64,000 nucleotides of DNA from positions 124,001-188,000 of the forward strand of contig QRDG01001522.1 in the NCBI GenBank assembly GCA_012064385.1. The letters run 5' to 3'. How positions within the stretch are numbered: position 1 is the stretch's first letter; every line of letters begins with the position of its first letter. Under the pieces are notes generated by a model, which saw only the letters and a list, made by a program, of their open reading frames with translations, made no database searches and was not told the origin of the DNA. Made by a program: the position numbers and the translations under genes. Source of the DNA: Puccinellia tenuiflora. Its lineage: Eukaryota > Streptophyta > Magnoliopsida > Poales > Poaceae. Positions 22,460 to 33,939 of the stretch are shown here, in pieces.

Positions 22460-25400
22460 TCAAAAGTCATTCAAGGGATGGTCTTCCAGAGGAGTCGACT
22501 TCTCAGCCGGAATCGGGGAGTCCTTCTTCACAGGAGACTTGTCCTTTGTTTGAGCAGTAGAGGCAGGAGCCGGCTTTACAGGTGGCTTTGTGGCGACTCT
22601 CTTCGTTTGAAAACCAGTGCCTCTGGGACTCTTCATATGCTTAGCCAACTCTTCTTGTTTCTGGGCATCACCAGAGATGGCTCTTGAAGGAGTGGGCGCA
22701 GCAGGAGTCTTCAATGTGGGCTCGGCACCAGGAACAGGAGCCGCTGGCGACGAGGAACTCGGCCCAGTAGAAGAGGAAGGGACACCAGCTGGGTCCTGTG
22801 AGGGGCGGCCAAAGTTTACGATCTCAGGAATCCCTGGACCAACCCTGTTGTTTTCCAAGTCATAATGATGAACCCATACCTCAGGGTCCATCTTGTTGGC
22901 TATCTCACAAGCATATGGCCGCACCAGCTTTTCCTCAGCCTTGAAGTCGTCCTGAGTGAAGGGTTTGCCATCTTCATGTTGCTCTGGTTTTCCCATAGTA
23001 AGCAGTGCCGGCTCTAAGACAGTGGGGTAATAACTGTGAGCCAGGGCAAGGATTCTGATGGATGCTCTCCTCAAAGAAGATTGCTTCCACATCCGTACAT
23101 ACCCTGGTGCCCTAGATAACTCATCCACCAAACGCTCAGGCTCCTTGGGGCACTTGCCCTTGGCATTCAGATACTTGACCACAGCACGGGCTCCTTCTTG
23201 CAGCCCATGGCAATAATCCAGCATTTCATGTAATTGCTTACTAGTAGGCAGCTTGAGCTTTGGGGAGTCAGCCCCTGCAGAAAGGAAATCAAGGAGTGAC
23301 AGTTTTAAAAGCAATTCAGAAAGATGTGCAAAAAGGAAGTAAGCAAAAAGTACAAACTTACCGAATATATGTTGGCACATGGCCCCAATGCCTTTGCAGC
23401 AAGTGTCGAAGACAACTTTTAGATCGTTATGTGCCTTTTGGGCAACCCTCTTGGCATCTGCCGACTCTTTCCTCACTTGCTCCAATTGAGCAGACAAGAC
23501 CTTCAGATCCTTCTCAAGTTGAAGGGAGCATTCTTTTTCAGCTATAGCAGACCTGGCACTAGCAGCTGCCTGGTCCTCCAGCTCCTTCATATCTCTCTTC
23601 ATCTTGGAGATAAGGTTCTGCAATCACAAGTCAAGTTTTTGCAAGTCAGAATTGACAAGTCATAGAGTACAAGTCAGCTTCACAAGTCAAGCAGAGAACT
23701 CATGAGCTCCAAGTCGTCACAAGTTAACAACTTGGCGCTTGGGGGCTACTCAGGAGTCAATTTTTCCCTAACAGCTAGCAGGCATGGGTCCTAGTCGACA
23801 AGTCATCAGCTCCAAGTCGTCACATGTTAACAAACTTGGCGCTCGGGGGCTACTCAAAGAGCAGAATTTTTTACTTCAAGTTAAGTACCAGTAAATTATA
23901 TGGATTTGTAGCTCCAAGTCGTCGCAGGCTGACAACTCGGCGCTTGGGGGCTACTCGTGGAAAAGTTCTTTGGTCTAAGGACCCAACAGACAGCAAATCA
24001 GCAGCCCCGAGTCCTAGTAGAGCTAAGGACTCAGTGCTTGGGGGCTACAGTGTGCAAGTTTTTCTACAAAGCAGTTGAGTTCAATTTCAAAGCAAAGCAC
24101 CTATCCTAGTCACAAGTCACCACAGACAGGTGCTTGGGGGCTACTGGAATAGGAGGATGCTAGAAAGCGTAAAGGGTAGAAGTCAAAAGGCTTACGTTGT
24201 GAATCATGTGAAGAGATCTAAGAGCCACTTGCTCATCATCCTTTAGCCTGGCAGATTGATCGTTCAAGTCGACTGCTTCAGAGAAGGACATGTTATCAGC
24301 CACCCGAAGTCGGCTGTAGTCAATAGATGACTTAGTCTTGATGTTTGGTGGAGTTGTAGGAGTCGCCTTCAAAGGAGCCGGCTGATCTTGAGTCGCAACG
24401 TCAGGAGTCTCAGTCCCAGAAGAGGGCTGGACAATCTATGGAGTCGCCGCCCGAGTCCTTGAAGGGGACTCGGGAATGATGGGAGCTGTAGTTGCACCAG
24501 CAGATGCAGGAGTTGAGGGACCTGTCCTCGTGCTTGTGGTTTGGGAAGTTGAAGGAGGGACAGGTCCACGAGCAGAGGTGACATCAGCCATGCCTGGGAG
24601 CTTGGTTACCTTGACACAAGGTCGAGCCCTGAAACATACAAAGACAGAAGTCAGCAATAAATCTAGTGAAAAGGGAAAAAGCAGAAGTTATTTGAATGCA
24701 AGTAGAGTAAACAGAGGAGTCTTACCCAACATTGGTTTCCAGGTCCAAGGAGGCCTGAGAGTCTGAAGAAGGCATAGACATGCCGGAGTGGTAGGAGTCG
24801 TCCTTGCTGGGAGGAGAAGCCGACTTCCGTTGGTGCGAAACAGGCAGAGACTCAGGAGTCTCTGCAGGCCCGTCGGAACGCAGTTTTCTCTTCCTAGCAG
24901 CAACAACACACTGCACACGTTCTTCAGGCTTAGCAGGTGAGCGAGTGGACCCAAGGACTCGTTAAAGTAGTACCTTGGGAACAGCCTCTCGAGACCCGTT
25001 GTTGTTAGAAGCTGGGGAGGAAGAAGAGTGGCTTTTGGCTGAGGACACTTCAGACAAAGATGGCTGAGCAGCAGCAGTCCCAGAGGTGGTGCGAGCTTGT
25101 TTAGTGACAGGAGCGTCTGGAGAGGACTCGTCTTCATCAGTATCCTCCACAATGGGAGCCTCTGGAGAGGACTCCTCATCTTCATTGTCATCCTCACCAT
25201 CATTTGCAGTCGGGGCCTCCTGAGAGGACTCCTCGCCTGCATCATCATCATCTTCAGCATCCTCTGCCACAGTGGTTGGCTCTGTGACAGGGGCCTTTTC
25301 TTCAGCCTCAGCCCCGGCCTCAGTTTTATTCTCAGTGCCAGCTCCAGAGGCCGGCTTCCAGAAGGAGTCGGTGAGCTGTAACAGAATCAGAGAAACTGAG

Positions 25401-26437
25401 TTAGTAAGCGATACAAGCAAGAGCAAGTTAGAAATGAGGTAAAGTTTAAATCTTACATCGGGAGCTGGGTTGGTGGAGCAGAAGGGCTGGAGCCCAAAGT
25501 GTGCCTGGTCCTTCACCGGCTTCCCAGTCAGCTTTTTGATAAGCCGACCGAGTTCAGGTCCATCAGACAGTTGCTCCGTCACCCGGAGGTCATCACCCGC
25601 GTAGCGAGTATATGTGCAGATAAGCCGAGTCCTATGACTCAGCGGCTGAATCCTCCAGGTGGTCCAGCATCGAACAAGGTCCATGTTTTCCAAATTGCGA
25701 GATAGAAGAGCTCGAATTCGAGTGATCAAAGACTCGACTTTTGGCCGGGCGGCCTCCGGACACCTAGCCTTCATAAGGGGAGTCGCCTCGAGGCGATCTT
25801 CAGAGAATGATGGGAGTTTGGGTTCATCTGCAGGAGAGGTATCCTTGCAGTAAAAGAAAGTTTTCTGCCAATCTTTGATGTGATTAGGAAATACAGGCTT
25901 GGGAAAGACAGAGTGGAGGCGCCGTTGGAGAGCGACGGCGCCGCATTGAAGAAGGGGGCCGCCGGAAGTTTCAGGTTGAGGATTGCAATAAAAGAGCTCA
26001 AGCCAGAGATCAAGATCTGGCTTGATTTGGAGGTAGTCCTCACATAAGGTGACAAAATTGGACAAAGTAAGAATGGAATTGGGAGCCAAGTCATGAATCC
26101 GCAGCTTATAGAAGTCAAGGAGCTGGCGGAAGAAGAGATTACCCGGGGGCGTGAATCCGCGGAACAGGTGCTCTGTGAAGATCACCACCTCATCCTTCGC
26201 GGGAGCGGGCACTACCTCATCCCTTGGGGCCCGAGCCTTCACATTAGATGGAATAAGGCCAGTCGACCGGTGCGTCTTCAATTGCTCGGAGGTAATCGTG
26301 GATCCACCCCAATCGGCGGAAATCGATCGCTTCGATGAAGATTTGGTGGCGGCGGCGGCCGCGGCGGCGATGTCCACTATCCTGCTCGATGAGGAAGCCT
26401 TGGCTTTGGGTGCAACCTTTGCGCGCTTGGGTGCCAT
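22460..26437 (-). pseudogene. Tat-1 antisense gene (Transposase_28-like), five exons
   Basis: Read on the minus strand with exons 26437-25457, 25375-24726, 24628-24196, 23617-23361 and 23274-22460; every intron has GT...AG ends that are kept in Tat-2. The start ATG (MAPKRAKVAPKAK) lies ~110 bp below a TATA box. Exon 1 carries the putative-gypsy-type-transposon domain (FTPPGNLFFRQLLDFY, then HDLAPNSILTLSNFV). Exon 2 is acidic with SPEAP repeats and a basic AARKRKLRS stretch. Exon 4 is a coiled coil (LEKDLKVLSAQLEQV). Exon 5 ends LEDHPLNDF. A TAA at 24962-24964 breaks exon 2 in this copy. Its function is unknown; other Tat-lineage elements, such as maize Grande, have antisense ORFs. Confidence 0.85.
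23618..24195 (+). repeat. Tandem PPT-like units in intron 3 of the Tat-1 antisense gene
   Basis: CTTGGGGGCTAC or a one-base variant recurs at about 23738, 23841, 23941, 24035 and 24131, so every 94-103 bp, in units that also share CTCCAAGTCGTC and AACTTGGCG. The element's real polypurine tract before the 3' LTR is TTCGGGGGCTAC. The array is conserved in Tat-2 (46602-47012). Confidence 0.9.
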
Positions 26438-26544
26438 GGCGAGCGGGCGGTGTGTGCTGAGCGCGGGAAGAGATGAGCGCAAAGAGAAAGGGGAGATTTG
26501 AGCTGAAGGGGCAAGTGAGGGTTTTGAGACCTAACCCTTCGCAA

Positions 26545-26602
26545 TTTATAAAGGGGTAAAAACCCTAGAGAGTTACAGAGGTGGTCCACAGTAAACTGTG
26601 GA
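26545..26602 (-). promoter_or_regulatory. Promoter of the Tat-1 antisense gene: TATA box and upstream inverted repeat
   Basis: TTTATAAA at 26545-26552 lies 108 bases upstream of the antisense ATG. Upstream of it, TCCACAG-TAAA-CTGTGGA (26585-26602) is a perfect 7 bp inverted repeat. Both are kept in Tat-2 at 34920-34927 and 34870-34887 at the same spacing. Confidence 0.65.
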
Positions 26603-26972
26603 TAACGATTCAGTGGCTAAAAGCCAGATAGGAAATGATAATAGAAAAACTAAAGTCACAGAAGTGGAAGAAGCCGGCTTGTCTCAGAATGCGAGTCTTG
26701 TGACAGTGAGAGTCAAGTTATTTAGTCCTTGTTCACAAGAGTCATAACAAACTCGGCCTGCTAGTGCAAAGGCAAGAGTGGTGGCTTGAACAAGGGATGA
26801 GGATGGACTCATTTTATATGTGTATTATATTTTTATGCAGGAATTCATCTTGGAGCTAGCAGCAGGCGACTCCTGAATTGGTGACTCAGATTGAAGAAGT
26901 CGAACCAGGGAGTCGACCTAAGGAGTCAGAAGAAGCCGCTAAAGCTGCGCCCAAGATAAATTCGGGGGCTAC
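26603..26972. mobile_element. Tat-1 region between antisense promoter and 3' LTR, with polypurine tract
   Basis: No gene is seen. It ends with TTCGGGGGCTAC (26961-26972) directly before the 3' LTR, the plus-strand priming tract. The same sequence, inverted, borders the Tat-2 LTR at 34485-34496. Confidence 0.8.
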
Positions 26973-27513
26973 TGATGGGGGATACTTTATAGGTAGGCCC
27001 ATGGACCCGGGAAGTAGACCCGCCAAGACCAAGAAGGCCAAAGCCGAGTCACGTATCAAGTCGCATGGGCTGGGCTGGAGACAAGCCGACCAAGGCCCAA
27101 GATGGAGAAGGGACTCGTCAGCAAGGAGTCCAAGTACAACCAGGAGCCCTAACTTGGAAGAACAAGATGTAGAGTAGGACTCCGTGTTCTAGTGTGACTC
27201 GGTGTAACCTGTAAGTCCAGGGACCCGGCCGCCTTTATAAGCGGGGTCCTGGACCTTAGATCGATAAGCCTTGAGAGAGAGAGAGATACCAAGTCGCCGA
27301 CTCCCCAGAGAGGAGCCGGAACCCTGTAATCAATATCAGATCTAGAGCAATAAAGAGAAGCAGGAAGTAGGTCTTTACCTCTAACCAAGAGGGGCCGAAC
27401 CTGGGTAAATCTGTGTCCCTTGGCGAGATTAACCTCTCCTACGTACTTCGTGCATCGATGGCCCCAGAACTCACCTTCCTGGAGGAAGGACTTGCCGTGA
27501 CAACCCCACGACA
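26973..27513 (+). repeat. Tat-1 3' LTR (541 bp)
   Basis: Matches the 5' LTR with few differences (for example a slightly shorter GA run near 27275). Ends ACGACA and is followed by the target duplication ACAAC. Confidence 0.95.
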
Positions 27514-27518
27514 ACAAC

Positions 27519-29236
27519 CGTTGTGAAATCTTCTCAGGTCATCAAAGTCTGAAGTATATCTTCACCCAGCCGGATCTGAATCTGAGATAGAGAAGATGGT
27601 TGGAACTAATCAAAGATTATGATGTGACCCTCAACTATCAGCCCGGCAAGGCCAACGTTGTGGCAGATGCTCTGAGTCGCAAGGCTTATTGCAATACTCT
27701 TATGATTGAAAGGGCTCAACTTGCTCTCCATGAGGAATTTGCTCGGTTAAATCTGGAGATTGTTCCCTCCGGATACCTAGCTAACCTGGAGATCAAATCC
27801 ACTTTTGAGGATGAAATCAAGGCCGCCCAGGAACATGATGCTGGCATCCGCAAGATCAAAAAGAATATTGCAAGTGGGAAGGCCAAGTGTTTTTCCGTTG
27901 ATGACTCCGGTGTTGTCTATTTTGGGAACCATCTTGTGGTGCCCAAAAGGGGAAATACCAAGGGGTTGATACTCCAAGAAGCACATGAGTCTCCCATATC
28001 CATCCATCCTGGTAGCACCAAAATGTACCAAGACCTCCGCAGCAAATTCTGGTGGACTCGCATGAAGCGGGAAATTGCCAAATATGTTGCTGAATGCGAC
28101 GTCTGTCGCCGAGTGAAGGCTGAACATCAAAGGCCAGCGGGTACTCTTCGCCCCATAGCCATTCCTGAGTGGAAATGGGATGAAGTTGGTATGGATTTCA
28201 TTACGGTCTTCCCAAAATCACAAAAGGGAAACAATGCCATCTGGGTCGTCATCGACCATTTGTCCAAGGTCGTTCACTTCCTTCCGGTCTGTGATGATAT
28301 TCGAGCAAGCCAACTTGCTGACTTGTATATGGCCCGGATTGTTCCTTTGCATGAGGTTCCTTTGCGGATCATCTCAGACCGTGGTAGTCTGTTTGTGTCC
28401 AAATTCTGGCAAAGCTTCCAAAAGGCTCTCGGAACCCACCTCAACTTCAGCACCGCCTATCATCCTCAAACCGATGGTCAAACTGAAAGGGTGAACCAAG
28501 TTCTTGAGGACATGCTTCGGGCTTGTGTTATTTCCTTCGGCAAGGGTTGGGAAAAGTACCTCCCCCTCACCGAGTTCTCCTACAACAACAGTTATCAGGC
28601 TAGTCTGCAAATGGCTCCCTTTGAGGTTCTCTATGGGAGAAAATGTAGGACTCCTCTAAATTGGTCTGAAACCGGAGAGAGGCCACTCTTTGGTCCTGAT
28701 GTGATCAATGAGGCTGAAGAAAAGGTCTGTATCATCCGGGAAAATCTCAAGATTGCCCAATCCAGACAAAAGAGCTATTATGATAAGCATCATCAAGAGG
28801 TTCACTATAAAATTGGTGATAAAGCCTATCTTCGAGTCTCACCCCTCCAAGGTGTTCGTCGCTTTGGGATAAAGGGAAAATTGGCACTCGCTATGTTGGT
28901 CCTTTCACCGTCCTAGCCAAGCGAGGAGATCTCTCCTATCAACTCGAGCTACCCTCAAATTTCCCGGATGTGCATGATGTGGTCCATGTCTCTCAACTCC
29001 GTCGTTGCTTCAAAGATCATATCCGTGGGGTTGATCATGAGGTATTGGACATCCAGGAGGATTTGACCTACCGTGAGCATCCTGTCCGTATCTTGGATGA
29101 AGCGGAAAGGAAAACCCGCAACAAGACCATCAAGTTCCTCAAAATCCAATGGTCTAACCATTCCGAAGAAGAAGCGACTTGGGAACGAGAAACTAGTCTT
29201 CATAAGGAATATCCCGCCTTCTTCACTCAAGCCTAG
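27519..29236 (+). pseudogene. Chromovirus pol: end of RNase H, integrase and chromodomain
   Basis: Resumes the RNase H interrupted at 14823; the segment up to ADALSRK closes it. Integrase has the HHCC finger (H-x-H then CDVCRRVK), core Asp in EVGMDFITVF and IISDRG, and Glu in GQTERVNQVLEDM. Near 28880 a one-base loss shifts the frame within the GPY/F region. The rest, read in the second frame, contains VGPFTVLAKRGDLSYQLELP and a chromodomain (LDEAERKTRN, IQWSNHSEEEATWERE) and ends FFTQA-stop at 29236. The chromodomain is thought to steer integration toward heterochromatin in this group. Confidence 0.92.
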
Positions 29237-29272
29237 AATCTCGGGACAAGATTCCTGTAAGGGGGGTAGAAT
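29237..29272 (+). other. Chromovirus polypurine tract region
   Basis: A short spacer after the pol stop ends in AAGGGGGGTAGAAT directly before the 3' LTR, a typical plus-strand priming tract. Confidence 0.85.
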
Positions 29273-32200
29273 TGTAACAGCCCCAGTTTGGTACTGAAAA
29301 ATATAAATAATTTTTCCACTTTTGCTTCATGTTTGCATCATGGCATGCATTGGAATTTGCCACTTCTAACAATCCACCTTGAAAGCAATTACAATGGGGA
29401 AGCAAAACCTTCTCAAACTCCAACCCAATGCACTTGCTTAACTTGGCAAACAAATTATTTCTTGGACTTCCAAATTGTTTAGGAAGTTCCAAGTTTACAT
29501 TTTATAACCAATTCTCAAAATCCAAATATTGCCAAACAAGAAATAAACTTGAGAATTCAAAATTGGTTTAATACCAATTCTATTTTTCAAACCAAGTTAA
29601 ACATCCCAAATATTCAAAATAAAATTATGGGGAGCTTCATTACTATGCTGGGGGCCTCCATGAATAATTTCATTATTTTTGGAAATGCCTAAGTCCTCCA
29701 AATAAATACAATTTGGAAATTGTCAAAAATGACTATATTTAAACCCTATGAACAAATGTGGTGCAAAACATTTTATTTTGGAACACCAAATTTTGTGGAG
29801 CTTCTAGATGATATTAAGAGCCCACTTAAATTTTTGCAGAATTTTAGAAAATGGTTTAGGGCCTCAATTAAATTCACTACACTGCTGTTGGACCAATTTG
29901 CAATTAATTTAATTGAGGCTAGGGAGGTTTTCGCAAAAATTTCTTTTCCTTCCTCTCCCTGGGGCGACAGGGCGCACTGGCGCCATGCCGCCACCTCCTT
30001 GCCATGCATCCATTCCCCCACCTGCCCCGCTCCTTCTCGTTTCCCTTCTCCACCCGAGCTCCCACCGTTGCCGCTGTGATTGCCGAGCTCGTCTCCGTTT
30101 CCTAGGTCCACCACAAGTAGAACGACGCCGATAGGAAGCACCGCCACGAGCTCCTCCCCCTCCCCACCGACGGAATCGGCCCGAGAAGCCCGAAGCCGAC
30201 GCAATCGTCCTTGCCTTCTTCTACCGCAGCCGCCACTCGCCGGGGTCCATTTCCGTCGACCCCGTCGTACCCCGCCGTCACCGACCCTCCACAAGGCTCC
30301 AGGGTGAGCACCGCTTCCCTTCGGACCTCCTCCTGCCTCCCCTCTCTCTCTCTCTCGCGCCTCACCGTCGTCAGTCATCACCGCCGCGCCCGGCCTGGAC
30401 ACCGGCCTGGCCGGCCGGAGGCCGGCTGGCTCGGGAGCTTGGCCGACCCGTGCTCGGTCTGGGCCGGCCAAAGGCCGGATGCCTCGGGCACCAGCCCGGC
30501 CTAGCGCCCAGCCTAGGCCGGCCAAAGGCCGGACCCTTCGGGAGTCTGCCCGGCCTGTGGCCCGGCCTGGCGGACCCAAGGCCGGCCTGTCTGGCTTTTT
30601 ATTTTTCCTTTTGGAATTAAAATCAATTTAAAAGAATTAATAACTATTTAAATATTGCTCCAAATTTAGCAAATAAAATACCAAATTGTTCAGAAAAACA
30701 AACTCTACATGTTAGAATAATTGTAATGGTCTTTCGAAATTATATTCTTGCTGTTTTCCTAAGAATTCCTAAAATGGCATAAATAATACCAAATTTGAGA
30801 AAAATCATAACTTGCTAAATAATTAACCAAAAATTGTGAATAAAATACCAATGTGATCAGCACTTCAAATACTAGCAAACCATGCTAATATCAAATCATG
30901 ATCACAAATTTTCCTTTGAAGTTATTCCTAATTTGATTGAAGGAATTAAATCCAAATGATTATTTAATTCGCTAGTTATTCATCGATAATTAGAAAATTA
31001 CAAATAAGGTACCAAAACGATCATAAGAACAACACCTATCCTTTCATGTCATGCTCATGCATATGTAAGACACTCTTTAACAATGTAATAAATTATAAGC
31101 AATGTGGACATTAAGTTAAATATGGGGTTGCTTCCGAATAATCGCACTAATATTTGGCACTCTATTTAATTATCTTAGTTAAATTATATGATGATATCAT
31201 TGCATGAATTTGACATACCATCATGCTTGTGCATTGGACTTGTCTTCGTGTTATTTATTTGTTCTTCTGTGATTTGTTTGGGTATCGATAGATTCCGGAG
31301 TTGAGGTTAACCCTACCTACCCCGACGAGCAGTACTACACGCCCCGTCAGCAAGGCAAGAGATAACCTAACCTTTTTGGCATCTAGCATCCTATTGTTTT
31401 ATAAACTTATTTTATCCACCTTAATATTGCATTCGATTCTATGTCAATCTTGGTCAATACTAGAGTATCCTATGAATGCATGTTTTCCCCCAAACCAATC
31501 CATGTTTCCCTACCTATGAACCATAGGTTTAATGTGCTGGCCTGAGACAATGATATATTTGTTGTTTATATATGCTTAGCCATGCTTAGTCAAATGCTAG
31601 TTATGTTCGTTGCTTAAATTCCATAATTATGATGTTGATGGAATGTTTCGGACATGGTGGTTACTCGTGGTGCTTAATTAAATTGCTAAGAAGGATTGGA
31701 TGAGTTGCCATCGGGGATGGTGTTTTGTCTCATTCTTGCCCCTAGGTGCGAGTTCTTTCCCTCTTGAACCAAGATGAGCGTGCTTCCAACGGTGGGGACA
31801 TATGGAATCCCCTTTAACAAAATAACTTGTGCGGGCGTTTCCAAGGTGCGAGTTCTTTCCCTCTAGTTTGCTATTTCCATTTGCGTGTGAGTGTGTGGGT
31901 GGAAAAAGAAACGATGAGGATGGTGTTGTTTAGGGCGTGGCTATGGGGGCAGGGGCTGAAATAGGCTGGATAAACTTCTCCTGTCACCACAAATGATCCT
32001 TGGATAGTCTCATGCGAGGTAAAGGTTTAACTGCGCCCACTTGCCAGCTTTCCCCGGAAGAGAGCTAATCAGGCGAGCCGGACGGTACCGGTGGGTAAAT
32101 TAGTACACCCCTGCAGGGTTTAATCTTTTCAAAAAGTTGTGTCCGCGGTTATGGACGACTTGGGAATAGATGATAAGATCATAGAGAATCTGAACATAAT

Positions 32201-33028
32201 TAATTAATTTGGCAGCTAGAGGTTGCATTTCAACGTGTGATAAAAGGTTCATTTCCTCGAGGGTGATTCGAGGGAGCGCCTTGGTGGAGATGAGATGTTC
32301 GGGTTACAAGTTGGTTCAATGAGAACCGAAGATGAAAGTTTACTCTCTTATCCCTTTTATGAAAAACACTCTGAGTAGTCGATGCCATGGGTCGTTTAGA
32401 TCTTTTTAAATGAAAACTGGCTTTATGCAAAACAACTACTATACAGCTTTAGAGCCTCCGTCATCATTGGGCCTATATCGCTCTACTAAACTTGCGAGTA
32501 CGTCGTACTCAGTCTCTCTTTGTTGTTTTTATAATTTGTTTCAGAGGAGGACGACACCGAGCAGACAGGTGGGTTCTTCTTGGACATCGACAAGTAGTTC
32601 GGGGTTCCCAGGTGGCAGCTTGGGACGTCCTGGAACAGGCTGGCACGGGATGTTTATTTGTAGGCCTCTTAGGCCATATTTTGGATCTTGTTGTTAGACA
32701 ACACTATCTAGTTTCCGCATGATGTAATGATGGGTCTGTGACCCCTGTGTGTGATTTGTATCTTTCTCGTATATGAGTTGCTATATGATCTCTTTGTGTC
32801 GTAGAGTATGTGATGTGCCAGTTGTTCCGCAGTCTTGATCTCTTGATTATGCATGATAGCTATGTCTGAGCTTATGGCATGATCGAAGTGTTGCGTTGCC
32901 GATGATCCATTCCGAGCACGCCTGCCAAAGGTTTTGGCCTAGGATTGGTAACCCCAGTAACCTTCGATTGTGTAGCATGACCGGTTGCACATAGCGTCAT
33001 TGTATAGTTCTGGGGTCGGGGCGCTACA
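29273..33028 (+). repeat. 3' LTR of the chromovirus (3756 bp)
   Basis: Matches 8302-12133. Most of the 76 bp length difference is one deletion near 30003, where CTTGCCATGCATCC replaces a longer segment present at 9020-9110. No gene is seen. It is followed by the target duplication TGTTC at 33029-33033. Confidence 0.92.
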
Positions 33029-33033
33029 TGTTC

Positions 33034-33501
33034 GTTATCCAACCGGAGGATAGTTCGGGGTAGCATAGTGAAGAGGAAATATTTATGTATTCAATTATAT
33101 TATTATTGTTGAGAGTGTCCACTAGTGAAAGTATGATCCCTGGGCCTTGTTTCTAAGCATTGATACACCGTTTTTAGTCACTTTCGTCACTTGTTTGCTT
33201 GCTGCCATTTTTATTACAGAATTACAAAATCACCTTTTACCATCCATATTACTTGCATTTCACTATCTCTTCGCTGAAGTAGTGCACCTATACATGACAA
33301 GTGTATTAGGTGTGTTGGGGACACAAGAGACTTCTTGTATCTTAATTGCAGGGTTGTTTGAGAGAGGATACATTCAACCTCTACCTCTCGTGGATTCGAT
33401 AAACCTTGGGTTACTCACTTAAGGGAAATTTGCTGCTGTCCTACAAACCTCTGCACTTGGAGGCCCAACAAGTCTACAAGAATAGAAGCGTGTAGTAGAC
33501 A
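33034..33501 (+). repeat. 3' LTR of the Athila-like element, right part
   Basis: Continues the LTR cut at 8301 (GTTATCCAACCGGAGGATAG) to its end GTAGTAGACA, after which the tandem repeat resumes. Confidence 0.92.
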
Positions 33502-33849
33502 TTATCACCACACTTGGCAGAAACATGTGTTTTGGCATTGTAGACAATGTTGCCAAAGCAAGATTCCACAATTTTCTAATTATTTTTTTATTCATTTTAT
33601 CTAGTGCTGAAATCAACATTTTTTGTGAAGCAGGTACCACAAATAAGACCGCAAATTGGACTCTCACAATTTTCACACGAACCATATCATACGGGAGGCA
33701 CAACCCCTGGATATCATGAATTTTTTAGCTTTTTAACTATATTCCACTCATTAAATGAGTTTAACAACATTTATCCATTCATAAAGGAATTTGAACTACA
33801 TGTCCATTATAGTTTGGCCCCAAAATTATTTAAAAATCATAATAACATA
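33502..33849. repeat. Tandem repeat array, block B
   Basis: About half a unit of the ~650 bp repeat, entering at ATCACCACACTYGGCAGAAA and ending at AAAATCATAATAACATA. Compared with block A, about 290 bp of the unit is missing at the Athila-like insertion, so the left flank of that element was lost by deletion. The right end runs into the MITE with a TA duplication and continues at 55024. Confidence 0.88.
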
Positions 33850-33939
33850 CTCCCTCCGTTCCACAATATAAGATGTTTTAGATGTTTCACATGTTGTCTA
33901 GATTCGGACTAAAATAATGGAAAGTGGGTGAACACATAC

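Larger units (their letters stand above)
14824..27513 (+). mobile_element. Tat-1: Tat-lineage Ty3/Gypsy retrotransposon
   Basis: LTRs at 14824-15367 and 26973-27513 (TG...CA), inserted in the RNase H of the chromovirus with a 5 bp target duplication (GCAAC/ACAAC, one mismatch). The order is gag, protease, reverse transcriptase, Ty3-type RNase H, archaeal-type RNase H, integrase with no chromodomain, then a long 3' region with an antisense gene. Dual RNase H and an extra ORF downstream of pol are known traits of the Tat/Ogre lineage. Several stops and frameshifts make it non-autonomous. A second copy, inverted, is at 33940-54936. Confidence 0.93.
8302..33028 (+). mobile_element. Ty3/Gypsy chromovirus (Tekay/Del-like), interrupted
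   Basis: Long LTRs (3832 and 3756 bp) starting TGTAACAGCCCC and ending GCGCTACA flank a gag-pol region with a tRNA-iMet-type primer site and a C-terminal chromodomain after integrase. A perfect 5 bp target duplication, TGTTC, lies at 8297-8301 and 33029-33033. Its pol is split by Tat-1 at 14824-27513. Chromodomain, primer type and very long LTRs fit the Tekay/Del branch; the branch is inference. Gag and pol carry several deletions and frameshifts, so this copy is not autonomous. Confidence 0.92.
1857..33501 (+). mobile_element. Athila-like non-autonomous LTR retrotransposon (LARD type), interrupted
   Basis: Two matching LTRs (1857-3342 and 7311-8301 plus 33034-33501) flank a ~4 kb internal region with a tRNA-Asp-type primer site and a polypurine tract but no gag-pol. 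Only one short open frame with no known enzymatic domain lies inside. That fits a large retrotransposon derivative mobilised by a relative. The 3' LTR is split by the chromovirus at 8302-33028. The right flank returns to the satellite, but the left flank does not, so its target duplication cannot be checked. The lineage call rests on the primer site and overall layout. Confidence 0.8.
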
